A stretch of 64,000 nucleotides of DNA from Microbulbifer bruguierae. Lineage in GTDB: Bacteria; Pseudomonadota; Gammaproteobacteria; Pseudomonadales; Cellvibrionaceae. Shown here piece after piece: positions 35,763-45,070 of this stretch. Under the pieces are notes generated by a model, which was not told where the DNA came from, did no database searches, and worked only from the letters and a program-made list of their open reading frames with translations. The first letter of the stretch is position 1; every line of letters starts with the position of its first letter. The stretch is taken from assembly GCF_029869925.1 (NCBI RefSeq), contig NZ_CP118605.1, positions 3,438,001 through 3,502,000 of the forward strand. Reading direction: 5' to 3'. The position numbers and the translations under genes were made by a program.

Positions 35763-36250
35763 ACCCTGTTACCGCCTTTGGTTTAGTAGTGAGTGATGCC
35801 TTGATGGGCTTCAAAATTCGAGCGGCGTGCGGGGCCTCTCGTCATGGCTGCAATGTACAAAAAATAGACATTGGTTACAAACCGAGCAGCCTTAATGACA
35901 AAAAGATCAAAAAATAGCCCCGCCATTTTTTTCTAGCGTGCTACGGCACAGGGATTTTTTTTGCCCAGATGGGCGAAAAACTCCCACCAAAATAGATGAC
36001 AGCGTTGTCACAAATGGAATTTTGTTTTTCTGCGACTCGCTGGTTCGGGTTCCGGGCTGAGTCCCCAGAGGGTGAGGATTTGGTGACAAAACCTACATTG
36101 GGAAGCCGCTATAGGCAGCTGTTATCGAAAGTTCGGGAAATGTAGGGTCACGGGTTCCGGGGCAAGTGACGGGTGCTGGCGGACAGGATGCTCAACTCAT
36201 AGGGAGAATTGTGCCGGGATGTGCGTTTGGTCGTGAGACGAGCGTCCGGG
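35763..36250. other. 488-base intergenic region upstream of mepK
   Basis: Should hold the mepK promoter. AT-rich at 35855-35960, with a short stem GCCCAGATGGGC at 35964-35975 lacking a T run behind it on either strand. A 60-residue minus-strand frame (35907-36089) has no signal or recognisable product. Nothing else is seen. Confidence 0.35.
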
Positions 36251-37999
36251 TCACTCATCCCGGTGGTAGATGTCCGGGCGAAATTGAACGCGCCCCATAG
36301 AATCCACCCAGGCGGTCAGGTAGGCAATGAACAGTTTGGGCGGCTTGTTCACTTTGATGGTGATGGATTCATCCCCGGTGGTTGCCTGAGCCACTCGGGT
36401 TCTATCCCAGCCCTGGTCGCTGAGCAGTGCGTAGGCCAGCTCCTCTGGCTGTTGAAGACGGATACAGCCATGGCTGTAAGCCCGGTGGCGGTGCTCGAAC
36501 AGGCTTTGCGCCTGGGTGTCGTGGAGGTAAATGGCCTGTTTGTTGGGGATGACGAATTTGACCCGGCCGAGGGTGTTTCCCGGCCCTGAGATCTGGCGCA
36601 AGGTGGCTTTGCCGCGGGCAGCGCTCTCGATGCTGTCGTCGCTGATGGGGGTGGTGGTGTTGGAGCCGTACTTCACCACCCGGTAGCCGCGCTTGTGCAT
36701 CGCCTCGGGATTGTTGCGCGCCTTTGGCAACAGGTCGGTGAGCAGGATACTGCGCGGCACCGTCCAAGTTGGATTGAACACCACCGACGTCAACTTTGTG
36801 GTCATTTCCGGTGTGCGTTTGCTGCTCCTGCCGACCACGGTTTTCATGGACAGGATGACCCGGCGCTGATCAATCAACTGCAGCTGGTAATCTGGCACAT
36901 TGATAAACACATAGCGCTCGCCGGGATCCGAGGGCAGCTTGTCCCAGCGTTTGGCATTGAGCTCGAGCAGACGTGCCAGCTCCAGCGGGGGGCGCGCCAG
37001 CTCTCTGAGGGTGGCGCGGTCAGCGTAGCCGCTTACCTCCATACCGTGGCGGCGCTGGTAGGACTCCACCGCCAGTTGCAGGGCGGCGCCAAACTGCTGT
37101 GGGTTGTTGCTGATGGGGATGACCGGGCCGAGGGGGCCACTGTAGTCCCCGTACTGCTGCAGCAGGTTGCGCAGTTGGGCTACGCGCGGTCCCTGATCGC
37201 CGGGTCGCATGGGCGAGCCCTCTTCGATGGGGTGCCACTGCTGCGCCAGCAGGCGATAGTGGTCGGCCTGGGCGCGCAGGGCGTCGCCGGCGGTGGCGAA
37301 GTCGATGGCTTCCCCGGGGACATGGGATTTGGGTTCATGGGCAGCTGCATTTTCCGGTGTCCCCTGTACGGGTTCTTCTGAGGCTTTTTCGGGGGGCTCG
37401 GTGGGCTTTTCTGGTGTTGTTTGCGCCGTTTCATTGTCGGGCTTTTCTCCCGGAGCAGTATGCTCAGCCGTTTTTTCGTCGGTCGTTTTCTCGGGGACTT
37501 CTGGCCCCCGGGTGTCTATCGACCCGGCGGATTCCTGCGTTTCTGTGTCGGGCTTTTCTGGCTTTTCCGGTTCTGTTATTGGCGGGCTCGGTTTTTCGTC
37601 TTGCGCGGTCTGTTCTGGCTCGCTGTCGGCGCGCCCTGCATCGTTTTGGGTGTTGGAGTCCGCTGCAGAGTTTTCCTCCGTCTTGGCAGCTGCTTCCGGT
37701 GCTGCTATCTCTCCATCACCGGGGTCTGAGGCTTCGGTAGTATCTTGATCTGCATCTTCCCTTTCTTCCGGTTGTGTTTCCGTCGCTGGAGGTTCGTTTC
37801 CTTCGGCTACCACCGGTGCCTGTTCCTGAGCGGGTTTTTCTTCTGCCTGGACGCCGTCCCTCAGAGTGCCGAAGGCGAGCTCACTCAGTGGCAGCAGGGC
37901 ACAGAAACCGAGTGCCGCAATCGCTGTGCTGAAATTCGCCGGCTTTTTGGGCGGGCAGTTTGGTTGTTGCTGTTGTCGCGCACTGTGGTAACTGCTCAT
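36251..37999 (-). CDS. L,D-transpeptidase, YcbB-like, with long acidic Pro/Glu/Thr-rich linker
   Basis: 582 residues from ATG 37999 (GGGGG upstream). A membrane anchor or signal (about 24-44: AIAALGFCALLPLSELAFG) is followed by about 180 residues rich in Glu, Pro, Thr and Ala. Then come a peptidoglycan-binding helix domain (VESYQRRHGMEVSGYADRAT) and a YkuD catalytic domain. The active site is HRAYSHGCIRL with Cys512. The N-terminal scaffold domain of E. coli YcbB is missing. It would form 3-3 crosslinks. Third of three tandem paralogues, 19 bases after the previous stop, so co-transcribed with it. Confidence 0.92.
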   Translation of the reverse strand: MSSYHSARQQQQPNCPPKKPANFSTAIAALGFCALLPLSELAFGTLRDGVQAEEKPAQEQAPVVAEGNEPPATETQPEEREDADQDTTEASDPGDGEIAAPEAAAKTEENSAADSNTQNDAGRADSEPEQTAQDEKPSPPITEPEKPEKPDTETQESAGSIDTRGPEVPEKTTDEKTAEHTAPGEKPDNETAQTTPEKPTEPPEKASEEPVQGTPENAAAHEPKSHVPGEAIDFATAGDALRAQADHYRLLAQQWHPIEEGSPMRPGDQGPRVAQLRNLLQQYGDYSGPLGPVIPISNNPQQFGAALQLAVESYQRRHGMEVSGYADRATLRELARPPLELARLLELNAKRWDKLPSDPGERYVFINVPDYQLQLIDQRRVILSMKTVVGRSSKRTPEMTTKLTSVVFNPTWTVPRSILLTDLLPKARNNPEAMHKRGYRVVKYGSNTTTPISDDSIESAARGKATLRQISGPGNTLGRVKFVIPNKQAIYLHDTQAQSLFEHRHRAYSHGCIRLQQPEELAYALLSDQGWDRTRVAQATTGDESITIKVNKPPKLFIAYLTAWVDSMGRVQFRPDIYHRDE

Positions 38000-38018
38000 G
38001 GGGACCCCCAAAAAAATG

Positions 38019-39380
38019 TCACTCTGCCTCACCGTCGTTCGCGTCGTCAGCGTTGCCTGCGCTGGTTCCAGCGGGGCGGTCGAGGCCGTAGACGTCGGGG
38101 CGGAAATTCAGCAGTCCTTCTTCATCCACCCAGGCGGTCCAGTAAGTGATGTGTACAGGAATGGGCTGGTCCAGAGCTACCGAGCGGGTGCGGCTGCCGC
38201 TGGAATAGCGGGTCAGTCTTTCATTGCTCCAGTGGCCGGGGCGGCCCTGGCTGGCGAGTACGATTTCCGCCAGCTCCTGGGGTTTTTCGAGACGAATACA
38301 GCCATGGCTGAAAGCGCGCTGGCCGCGGCTGAAAAGCTCTTTTTTCTGGGTGTCGTGCAGGAAAATGGCCTGCTGGTTGGGGATCAGGAATTTGAAACGC
38401 CCGAGGGCATTGCCTTCGCCGCCGCGCTGCTGCAGGGCCACACTGCCCAGGCGCAGGGCGCGCAGATTCCCGCTGCTGAAAGGCACAGATTTGCCGCGGT
38501 TATTCACCAGCCGGTAACCACCAGCGGTGAGATTGGCGGAGCCCTTGGGGAGCAGCTCGTGCACCGCGATGCTGGTGGGGACCGTCCAGGTGGGATTGAA
38601 GATCACCCGGGTAAGGCGGGTGCTCAGTTGCGGTGTCTTGTGCTTGGTTTTGCCCACCACCACACGCATGCGGTATTGCTCCCGCTCGCCTTCCATCAAA
38701 CGCAAAGTGAACTCGGGAATATTGACGTGGATATAGCGCGGTCCCAAATCCTTGGGGATCTGCTGCCAGCGGGTCAGGTTGGCTTCCAGTGTGGCGAGAC
38801 GCTGTGCTGGCGGTGTGTTCAGGTGCTCCCGGGTTGTCCGGTCCACGACCCCGTCCGCGCGCAGCCCGTGGCGACGCTGAAAGCGCTCGACGGCGGTGCG
38901 TACCCGATTGTCGTAGGTGTCAGCGGCAGATGTGTTGGCCGCGGCGCTGCTGTCGAGGGCCGCTGTGGCCATATCGTCACTCAGTGGCAGATCGCCGTAT
39001 TGCATCAGCAGGCTGCGCAATATTCGCACTCTCGGGTCGCGAACACCGGGGGCCAGGGGCTGGCCCGCGGGCAGTGGTTGCCAGTTTTCACCCTGGCTCA
39101 GGGCCTGGTAACGGGCGAGCTCTTCACGCATCAGCGCGTATTGGCGGCCGTAGGGGGTAAATGGGCTGTAGGTCGCGAGCAGAGAGCTGTCTCTGGTGGC
39201 CGGCTTGCCGGGGTTGGCACTCGCCTCCCCATTGTTTGACGCTTCCTGAGGGGGGTTAGCCGGTGCCTGTGCTCCTGTTTCTGCCCCCGTTTCCAGAGAC
39301 AGGGAAAGAATCACGGCGGCGCCAATTCCCCAGCGGATACCCCGTTTATTACCCAGTTGATTGCGCGATGCATCGCCCAT
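38019..39380 (-). CDS. L,D-transpeptidase, YcbB-like, short form
   Basis: 453 residues from ATG 39380, with AGGGG upstream. An N-terminal hydrophobic segment (WGIGAAVILSLSLETGAETG) serves as signal or anchor. A short Pro/Asn linker leads to a peptidoglycan-binding domain (RFQRRHGLRADGVVDRTTRE) and the YkuD domain with RAFSHGCIRL (Cys361). An acidic tail ends the protein. Like its neighbour it lacks the YcbB scaffold domain. First gene of a probable two-gene transcript with the 582-residue paralogue. Confidence 0.92.
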   Translation of the reverse strand: MGDASRNQLGNKRGIRWGIGAAVILSLSLETGAETGAQAPANPPQEASNNGEASANPGKPATRDSSLLATYSPFTPYGRQYALMREELARYQALSQGENWQPLPAGQPLAPGVRDPRVRILRSLLMQYGDLPLSDDMATAALDSSAAANTSAADTYDNRVRTAVERFQRRHGLRADGVVDRTTREHLNTPPAQRLATLEANLTRWQQIPKDLGPRYIHVNIPEFTLRLMEGEREQYRMRVVVGKTKHKTPQLSTRLTRVIFNPTWTVPTSIAVHELLPKGSANLTAGGYRLVNNRGKSVPFSSGNLRALRLGSVALQQRGGEGNALGRFKFLIPNQQAIFLHDTQKKELFSRGQRAFSHGCIRLEKPQELAEIVLASQGRPGHWSNERLTRYSSGSRTRSVALDQPIPVHITYWTAWVDEEGLLNFRPDVYGLDRPAGTSAGNADDANDGEAE

Positions 39381-39483
39381 AGCCAGACCCCTGATACCAA
39401 TCGAAACCACCGCGGGGAATGTGCGCTGTTGGTCAGCGGTGATTCCGGGCGGATATGCCTCTCATTGGTAACTTGTGACCGGA

Positions 39484-39496
39484 TTGGCGCCAAATA
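39484..39496. repeat. TTGGCGCCAAATA element, copy 1
   Basis: A 13-base sequence containing the palindrome TTGGCGCCAA, 104 bases upstream of the 453-residue L,D-transpeptidase start. An identical copy lies upstream of the 655-residue paralogue. Possible shared operator. Confidence 0.35.
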
Positions 39497-39539
39497 AGAT
39501 TGGGGTATGCGGAGGAGGGCTTTGTGACGCTTTCGGAAT

Positions 39540-39570
39540 AACTGCCGGGCGGTTGGCCCGCCCGGCAGTT
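39540..39570. repeat. Strong 12-base-pair hairpin between L,D-transpeptidase genes
   Basis: AACTGCCGGGCG, 7-base loop, CGCCCGGCAGTT. It lies 49 bases after the stop of the 655-residue L,D-transpeptidase gene on the minus strand. No T run follows, so it is not a textbook terminator; it may block transcription or exonucleases. Confidence 0.6.
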
Positions 39571-39619
39571 GGCGGGCAGTGAGTAGGGGTTAATTTAAGG
39601 GCGGTCAGTCGAACCGCAA

Positions 39620-41587
39620 TCAGTTGAACTGGTTGGCCGCGAGGCCGTCTTTACCGTAGATGTCGGGGCGGAAGTGCATGCGGCCCTGGCCGTCGACCCA
39701 GGCGGTCCAGTAGGTGAGGTAAACCTTCACGTTACTGGTCATTTTCACCTCGGTGGTTTCATCTCCGGTGGTCAACTGCTCGATGCGGTAGCGGGTCCAG
39801 TCGCCGGGTTCGTCCCGCAGCAGTGCTTCGGCCAGCTGCCGGGGTTTGGCGAGGCGCACGCAACCGTGGCTGTAGTCGCGGTCGGTGAGACCAAACAGGC
39901 TTTTGGCGCGGGTGTCGTGAAGGTAGATATCGTCCACGTTGGGGATTTCGAACTTTATCCGACCGAGAATATTCTGCTCACCGCCTTTCTGGCGCATGAG
40001 GAAGCCGCCGCTGGCCGCGCTGCGCAGGTTCTGGTCGGTCAGTGGCAGGTAGTCACCGCTGCCATTCACCACCCGATAGCCCATGTTCTCCATACCGTGG
40101 GGGTTGGCGCGGGCCTTGGGCAGTATCTCTTTGACCAGAATACTGCGGGGTACTGTCCAGGTAGGATTGAAGACGACACGAGCGACCCGGGTATTGATTT
40201 CCGGCGTCTGGTGAATCTTTTTGCCCACCACAACGTTCATGGACAGTTTAATACGGTCACTTTCCACGTAGTTGAGGGTGTATCCCGGGATATTGACCTG
40301 GACAAAGCGCTCACCCAGGTTGGCGGGCAGTTGCTCGCGCCGGCGGATATTGTTTTCGATGATATGCGCCCGTGCGGTGGGGGAAATATTCAGCCGTTCA
40401 CGGGTTTGCTTGCCAACGATCCCGTCGGATTTTAGCCCGTGGCGGGCCTGGAAACGCAGTACCGCTTCGTGCAGGCGCTGATCGAACTTGTTGCTGTTGT
40501 CAGTACTGTAGCTGTAGTAGTCGCCGTACAGCGCCAGCATATTGCGCAGGTGCACAACGTTGGGATGTTTGGCACCGAGGGTCATGGCTGGACCTGCGGG
40601 CAGGGGGCGCCAGCGCCCGGAGTTGGCCATATCCCGGTAGCGGGCCAGTTGTTCGCGCAGGGCCTGGGCGTCGTTGCCGAAGGGGCTGTTTTCCTCGACG
40701 TACATGCCCTCGCCATGGGAGGGCGCCAGGCCCGAGCCCTCATCGGCGAGGCTGCGAAAACGCGGCATTACTCGGGGATAGGCCTGCGGATAACTGCGGC
40801 TTGAGTAGCGGGATGAGTGGCTGGTGCCATAGCGCGAGCCACTGCTGTAAACCTGGCCGCGGCTCTGGGTACTGTAGCGGGAGCGGTCCACGGACTGGGT
40901 GTTGGGACTGCTGCGGTTATAGCCGCGGAAATACTGGCGCCCACTGTCGTTGGCGACATAGCTGCGGGCGTCGGCAAGGTAGCTCCTCACATCCGCGGTA
41001 TAACCACGGGCGCTGGCCATCTGGAAACCGCCCTCGGTCAGGTTTACCGGGGTGATGTCTTTGCGACGCAGGCGCGGGTGCTGCTTGGGACTCTGGGGCG
41101 TGAGTTTGTCCAGCTGCGTATCCTGGGCGTAGGAGATGAAGGCGTCGGTCAGCAACACATCCAGTACCGCAGCCATCTGCAGTCGCTGGGGGGTGTCCCG
41201 CAGGGTGCGGTCGAAATAGCCCAGGTGATAGCGGTAGTCGACCATGCTGCTGGGATTGCCAGAGCTCGAGGCCGTGAGCTGTTTGAGCAGGTCATTGGCG
41301 GTATCGCTCAGGCTGTAGTTGTCGAACCACAGCAGACGGTAGTCGGTGCGGCGATAGATGCGGCGTACGGCCACCGGGTTGAAGATCGGGTCCTGGGCGG
41401 GCCAGGCGTCGGGGTTGTCCTCCAGCCAGTTCACCAGGTGCGGACGCACGGCATTCTCCGGGAGTACCGGCACCGTTTCCTGGTTGGCGGTGAACGCATA
41501 ATAGAGGGCAAATGCGCACAGGCTGCCGAGAAATAGGGCCGGCAGCGGAGATTTGCGTTTGCGACGCTCTGGAATGAAATATGACAT
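39620..41587 (-). CDS. L,D-transpeptidase, full-length YcbB/LdtD type
   Basis: 655 residues from ATG 41587, with TGAGG five bases upstream. An N-terminal anchor (PLPALFLGSLCAFALYYAF) leads to the scaffold domain of YcbB (about 50-180: NPVAVRRIYRRTDYRLLWFD). There is then an extra segment rich in Arg, Ser and Tyr (about 195-280), the peptidoglycan-binding domain (RFQARHGLKSDGIVGKQTRE) and the YkuD domain with DYSHGCVRL (Cys576). It forms 3-3 crosslinks or attaches proteins to murein. The only one of the three with the scaffold domain, so probably the ancestral form. Confidence 0.94.
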   Translation of the reverse strand: MSYFIPERRKRKSPLPALFLGSLCAFALYYAFTANQETVPVLPENAVRPHLVNWLEDNPDAWPAQDPIFNPVAVRRIYRRTDYRLLWFDNYSLSDTANDLLKQLTASSSGNPSSMVDYRYHLGYFDRTLRDTPQRLQMAAVLDVLLTDAFISYAQDTQLDKLTPQSPKQHPRLRRKDITPVNLTEGGFQMASARGYTADVRSYLADARSYVANDSGRQYFRGYNRSSPNTQSVDRSRYSTQSRGQVYSSGSRYGTSHSSRYSSRSYPQAYPRVMPRFRSLADEGSGLAPSHGEGMYVEENSPFGNDAQALREQLARYRDMANSGRWRPLPAGPAMTLGAKHPNVVHLRNMLALYGDYYSYSTDNSNKFDQRLHEAVLRFQARHGLKSDGIVGKQTRERLNISPTARAHIIENNIRRREQLPANLGERFVQVNIPGYTLNYVESDRIKLSMNVVVGKKIHQTPEINTRVARVVFNPTWTVPRSILVKEILPKARANPHGMENMGYRVVNGSGDYLPLTDQNLRSAASGGFLMRQKGGEQNILGRIKFEIPNVDDIYLHDTRAKSLFGLTDRDYSHGCVRLAKPRQLAEALLRDEPGDWTRYRIEQLTTGDETTEVKMTSNVKVYLTYWTAWVDGQGRMHFRPDIYGKDGLAANQFN

Positions 41588-41835
41588 GGTACCTCAGCGA
41601 TACTGCAGGGCGCCGGTATACAGTGCGGAAGCCGGGGCCCGATCGTTCATACCTTCCCAACCTTCGGCACACCAATCCTGCAACGATCAACGGCAACAAG
41701 CCCGTCGACGGTGTACCTAAGCCGAGCATCCCGCGCGACCTTCCTTTTATAAAGGCGTATCCCGAGTACGCGTTGCGCGTTTCTCAACATCCGCCTGCCT
41801 GTGAAATTAAGTATGGCAACAAATGCGAAATTTGC

Positions 41836-41848
41836 TTGGCGCCAAATA
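41836..41848. repeat. TTGGCGCCAAATA element, copy 2
   Basis: Identical in 13 bases to the copy at 39484-39496; 249 bases upstream of the 655-residue L,D-transpeptidase start. Confidence 0.35.
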
Positions 41849-41877
41849 CATTTCACATTATCGCGTCGTTAGGGGGG

Positions 41878-42708
41878 CTACTGCGGGTACGGTGGTGGCG
41901 CGAGGTAAAAATACGCAGCTTCGCGGTCAATCCGGCCATCGTTATAGCGCTGCTCCCAGAAATTGACCGCACCTGTGGCGTCGACCATGACCAGTGTGCT
42001 GGCGCGGGTACCGTAACCGCCGGTTTCAGGCGCGAATCCCTGATTGGGCGGGATGTGGATAAATATCGGCGCCAGCGCGCGCTCCAGTTGCCGCCCGACA
42101 CCAGTATCCGGCAACTGGGAATCGGCAGGGGTTGTTGCGTCCTGCAGCAGTGCCATTGAGGGGGCCAGCAACGTCTCCGCAGGTGCTGCTGCAGGTAGTG
42201 ACTGGATAAGACTAGCCAGTCTGAGCTTTCCGCTTCGGACCTTGGGCCAGGGCGCATCTGCGGCACCGTTGGATATGCCGTGTATCCCGGAAGTGAAGGG
42301 GAAGGGGGCGTGGCGGTTGCCGGCGCAGATCAGCGGGACTTCTGCCTGCGGGTCGTACAGCAGGGCATTGAAACCCCGGTAACGCTCCCCGCTCAGCTGC
42401 AGTTGTGCGGAAAATGCCCGGGGTGAGGACCCGGAGGCAAGGAACTCCACCGGAATCTCACCCCGCGACAACATATTTGGAGGCTCTGCGGCACCGGGCT
42501 CGCGCACATTGGTGACTGCCGCTATCCGGCCACCGTTGGTGGCACCCAGCCAGGTGCCCCCCGCCGCCAGGTCTCGCCCAGCCAGCAGTGGCGGTGTGTC
42601 CCAGACCGCGGCGGGGGCCGTGGGGCGTTGGTAGAATTCGTCCCGGTTTGCCAGCAGGATCAGCGGATAGCGGGGATGCTGGCGGTAGGCGATCAAAAGC
42701 AGGCACAT
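41878..42708 (-). CDS. TANGO2/NRDE family protein
   Basis: 276 residues from ATG 42708, giving an N-terminal Met-Cys; the Cys2 would be exposed as a nucleophile after Met removal. The family motif NRDE lies at 21-24 ([15 protein letters not shown]), followed by [17 protein letters not shown] and [14 protein letters not shown]2-like proteins have an NTN-hydrolase-like fold. Eukaryotic members affect haem and lipid handling; bacterial roles are unknown. Divergent from lgt across 89 bases. Confidence 0.9.
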   Translation of the reverse strand: MCLLLIAYRQHPRYPLILLANRDEFYQRPTAPAAVWDTPPLLAGRDLAAGGTWLGATNGGRIAAVTNVREPGAAEPPNMLSRGEIPVEFLASGSSPRAFSAQLQLSGERYRGFNALLYDPQAEVPLICAGNRHAPFPFTSGIHGISNGAADAPWPKVRSGKLRLASLIQSLPAAAPAETLLAPSMALLQDATTPADSQLPDTGVGRQLERALAPIFIHIPPNQGFAPETGGYGTRASTLVMVDATGAVNFWEQRYNDGRIDREAAYFYLAPPPYPQ

Positions 42709-42797
42709 GGAATTTTTTCTCGGTTCCCATCCCGGGCTTAAATTGCAATGCGTTTCCAACCATAATAACGCCCACTTTCACTAACCGCGGTTTGAGC

Positions 42798-43670
42798 ATG
42801 CTGACTTACCCCGAGATTGACCCTGTTGCCGTGGCCATAGGGCCGTTGAAGGTCCACTGGTACGGATTGATGTATCTGGCGGGTTTTGCCGCCGCCTGGT
42901 GGCTGGCCATGCGCCGGGCACAGAAGCCCTGGTCACCGGTGATCAAGTCCGAAGTAGAAGACCTGATCCTGTTCTGCGCCATCGGTGTCGTCGTCGGCGG
43001 CCGTCTCGGTTACATGTTCTTCTACAACTTCAGCGAACTGGTGGCGCACCCACTCAGCCTGTTTAAGGTGTGGGAAGGGGGTATGAGCTTCCATGGCGGA
43101 CTGATCGGTGTGATGCTGGCGGCAACCCTGTATGCACGCAAGATCGGCACCACCTTCCCGGCGTTGATCGACTTCGTCGCACCGCTGGTGCCCATCGGCC
43201 TAGGCCTTGGTCGCATCGGTAATTTTATCGGGCAGGAACTGTGGGGTAGGGAAACCGATGTGCCCTGGGGTATGGTGTTCCCGAAAGATCCAGAGCTGTT
43301 GGTACGCCACCCGTCCCAGCTGTATCAGGCCTTCCTTGAGGGGCTGGTGCTGTTTGTGGTGCTATGGATCTTTTCCAGCAAGCCGCGCCCGCGCCTGGCC
43401 GTCGGCGGAATGTTTGTTCTGATGTATGGCATCTTCCGCTTTGTGGTGGAATTCGTGCGCCAGCCGGACGTCGGTATCGAGGTCATGTTCGGATGGCTGA
43501 CTCGAGGACAATTGCTGAGCCTGCCGATGATCGTTGCCGGTATTGCGCTGCTGGTGTGGAGCTACCGCACGCAGCCGTTGCCGGAGGGGCGTGGCCAGGG
43601 TGAGGAAACACCTACTGCTAAAAGCACCGCCAAGTCCAAAAACGGTACCACCAAGCGCGAAGCCAATTGA
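42798..43670 (+). CDS. lgt: Prolipoprotein diacylglyceryl transferase
   Basis: Adds diacylglycerol to the lipobox cysteine of prolipoproteins at the inner membrane. 290 residues from ATG 42798; the longer frame overlaps the divergent gene. [20 protein letters not shown] is the Lgt signature and [13 protein letters not shown] follows. Seven membrane helices are expected. A charged Lys/Thr-rich tail ends the protein. First gene of lgt-thyA-folA. Confidence 0.96.
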   Translation: MLTYPEIDPVAVAIGPLKVHWYGLMYLAGFAAAWWLAMRRAQKPWSPVIKSEVEDLILFCAIGVVVGGRLGYMFFYNFSELVAHPLSLFKVWEGGMSFHGGLIGVMLAATLYARKIGTTFPALIDFVAPLVPIGLGLGRIGNFIGQELWGRETDVPWGMVFPKDPELLVRHPSQLYQAFLEGLVLFVVLWIFSSKPRPRLAVGGMFVLMYGIFRFVVEFVRQPDVGIEVMFGWLTRGQLLSLPMIVAGIALLVWSYRTQPLPEGRGQGEETPTAKSTAKSKNGTTKREAN

Positions 43671-43690
43671 AACGCGAAGCCAAATTGAAA
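43656..43690 (+). repeat. Near-perfect tandem duplication across the lgt stop codon
   Basis: CGCGAAGCCAATTGAAA (43656-43672) is followed directly by CGCGAAGCCAAATTGAAA (43673-43690), differing by one inserted A. The first copy contains the last lgt codons and its TGA. Confidence 0.9.
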
Positions 43691-43707
43691 ATAGCCAGGT
43701 TATATAA

Positions 43708-44541
43708 ATGAAGCAGTATCTGGACCTTATGCGCCATGTGCGCGATGAGGGCACCCTCAAGAGCGATCGCACAGGAACCGGCACCCGCAGCGTGTTTGGT
43801 TATCAGATGCGGTTTGACCTGGCCGAGGGGTTCCCGCTGATCACCACCAAAAAATGCCACCTGCGCTCGATCATCCATGAGTTGCTGTGGTTCCTGAAGG
43901 GCGATACCAACATCGCCTATCTGCAGGAAAACGGCGTGCGCATCTGGGACGAGTGGGCGACGGAAGAGGGCGACCTGGGGCCGGTTTACGGTTACCAGTG
44001 GCGCTCTTGGCCTACCAGTGATGGTCGTCATATCGACCAGATCAAGGATCTGGTGCAGCAGCTTAAAACCCGCCCGGACTCCCGCCGCCTGATCGTCAGT
44101 GCATGGAACCCGGCGGACCTGCCGGATGAAGGGGTGTCACCGAGTGACAATGCCCGCGCCGGTAAGATGGCGCTGGCGCCCTGCCATGCCCTGTTTCAGT
44201 TCTATGTGGCCGACGGCAAACTGTCCTGCCAGCTGTACCAGCGCAGTGCCGACATCTTTCTCGGTGTGCCCTTCAACATTGCCTCCTACAGCCTGCTGAC
44301 CCTGATGCTGGCACAGGTGTGTGATCTCGAGCCGGGGGACTTTATCCACACCTTCGGTGACGCCCATCTGTACTCCAACCACATGGAACAGGTTGAAGAG
44401 CAGCTGTCGCGGCAGCCGCTGCCACTGCCTCAGATGCTGCTGAATCCTGAAGTGAAGGATCTGTTTGGATTCCGCTTCGAAGATTTTGAACTCAGGGGGT
44501 ATGAAGCCCACCCGCATATTCCGGCACCGGTGGCGGTGTAA
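43708..44541 (+). CDS. thyA: Thymidylate synthase
   Basis: Makes dTMP from dUMP with methylene-THF. 277 residues. The nucleophile is in [12 protein letters not shown] and the dUMP site in [20 protein letters not shown]. It is about 13 residues longer than the E. coli enzyme, mostly from the segment [15 protein letters not shown] before the active-site cysteine, a known variant. The stop overlaps the folA start (TAATG). Confidence 0.97.
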   Translation: MKQYLDLMRHVRDEGTLKSDRTGTGTRSVFGYQMRFDLAEGFPLITTKKCHLRSIIHELLWFLKGDTNIAYLQENGVRIWDEWATEEGDLGPVYGYQWRSWPTSDGRHIDQIKDLVQQLKTRPDSRRLIVSAWNPADLPDEGVSPSDNARAGKMALAPCHALFQFYVADGKLSCQLYQRSADIFLGVPFNIASYSLLTLMLAQVCDLEPGDFIHTFGDAHLYSNHMEQVEEQLSRQPLPLPQMLLNPEVKDLFGFRFEDFELRGYEAHPHIPAPVAV

Positions 44542-45068
44542 TGGCGGCTGATACTACGCAGGAAATACCCCTGGCGATGATCGTGGCGATGGCGCGGAAT
44601 AATGCCATCGGCCGTGAGAACACCCTGCCTTGGAAAATTTCCGGTGATCTGCAATTCTTCAAACGCACCACTTTGGGTAAGCCTGTGCTCATGGGGCGTA
44701 AGACCTTCGAATCCATTGGACGCCCGCTGCCGGGGCGGGAGAACATCGTTATTACGCGAAATCCGGCCTGGTGCACCAATGGGGTGCGCGTCGTGTCATC
44801 TTTGGGGCAGGCGCTGGCACTGGCGCAGCAGCTGGCGCAACACGATGGCGCGGAAGAGGTGATGGTCATTGGTGGCGCAGAAATCTACCGGCAGGCAATG
44901 CCCTTGGCACGGCGTTTGTATATCACCGAAGTGGATGCTGAGGTGGAAGGAGACGCCTTCTTCCCGGCCCTCGGAGACGAGTGGCGGGAAGCCGGTAGGG
45001 ATTGTTACCCGGCCTCAGACAAAGACGAATATAGCTACTGCTTAGTTCAGTACGACAGGTATAAATAA
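44541..45068 (+). CDS. folA: Dihydrofolate reductase
   Basis: Reduces the dihydrofolate left by ThyA, so the coupling is functional as well as genetic. 175 residues. IVAMARNNAIGRENTLPWKI, LMGRKTFESIGRPLPGREN and VMVIGGAEIYRQAM are the family motifs. The ATG shares one base with the thyA stop. An eight-residue N-terminal tail precedes the usual start. Confidence 0.97.
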   Translation: MAADTTQEIPLAMIVAMARNNAIGRENTLPWKISGDLQFFKRTTLGKPVLMGRKTFESIGRPLPGRENIVITRNPAWCTNGVRVVSSLGQALALAQQLAQHDGAEEVMVIGGAEIYRQAMPLARRLYITEVDAEVEGDAFFPALGDEWREAGRDCYPASDKDEYSYCLVQYDRYK

Positions 45069-45070
45069 AG

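Noticed and set aside
35907..36089. 60-residue frame upstream of mepK
   Set aside because: No ribosome-binding site, no signal peptide and no recognisable sequence.
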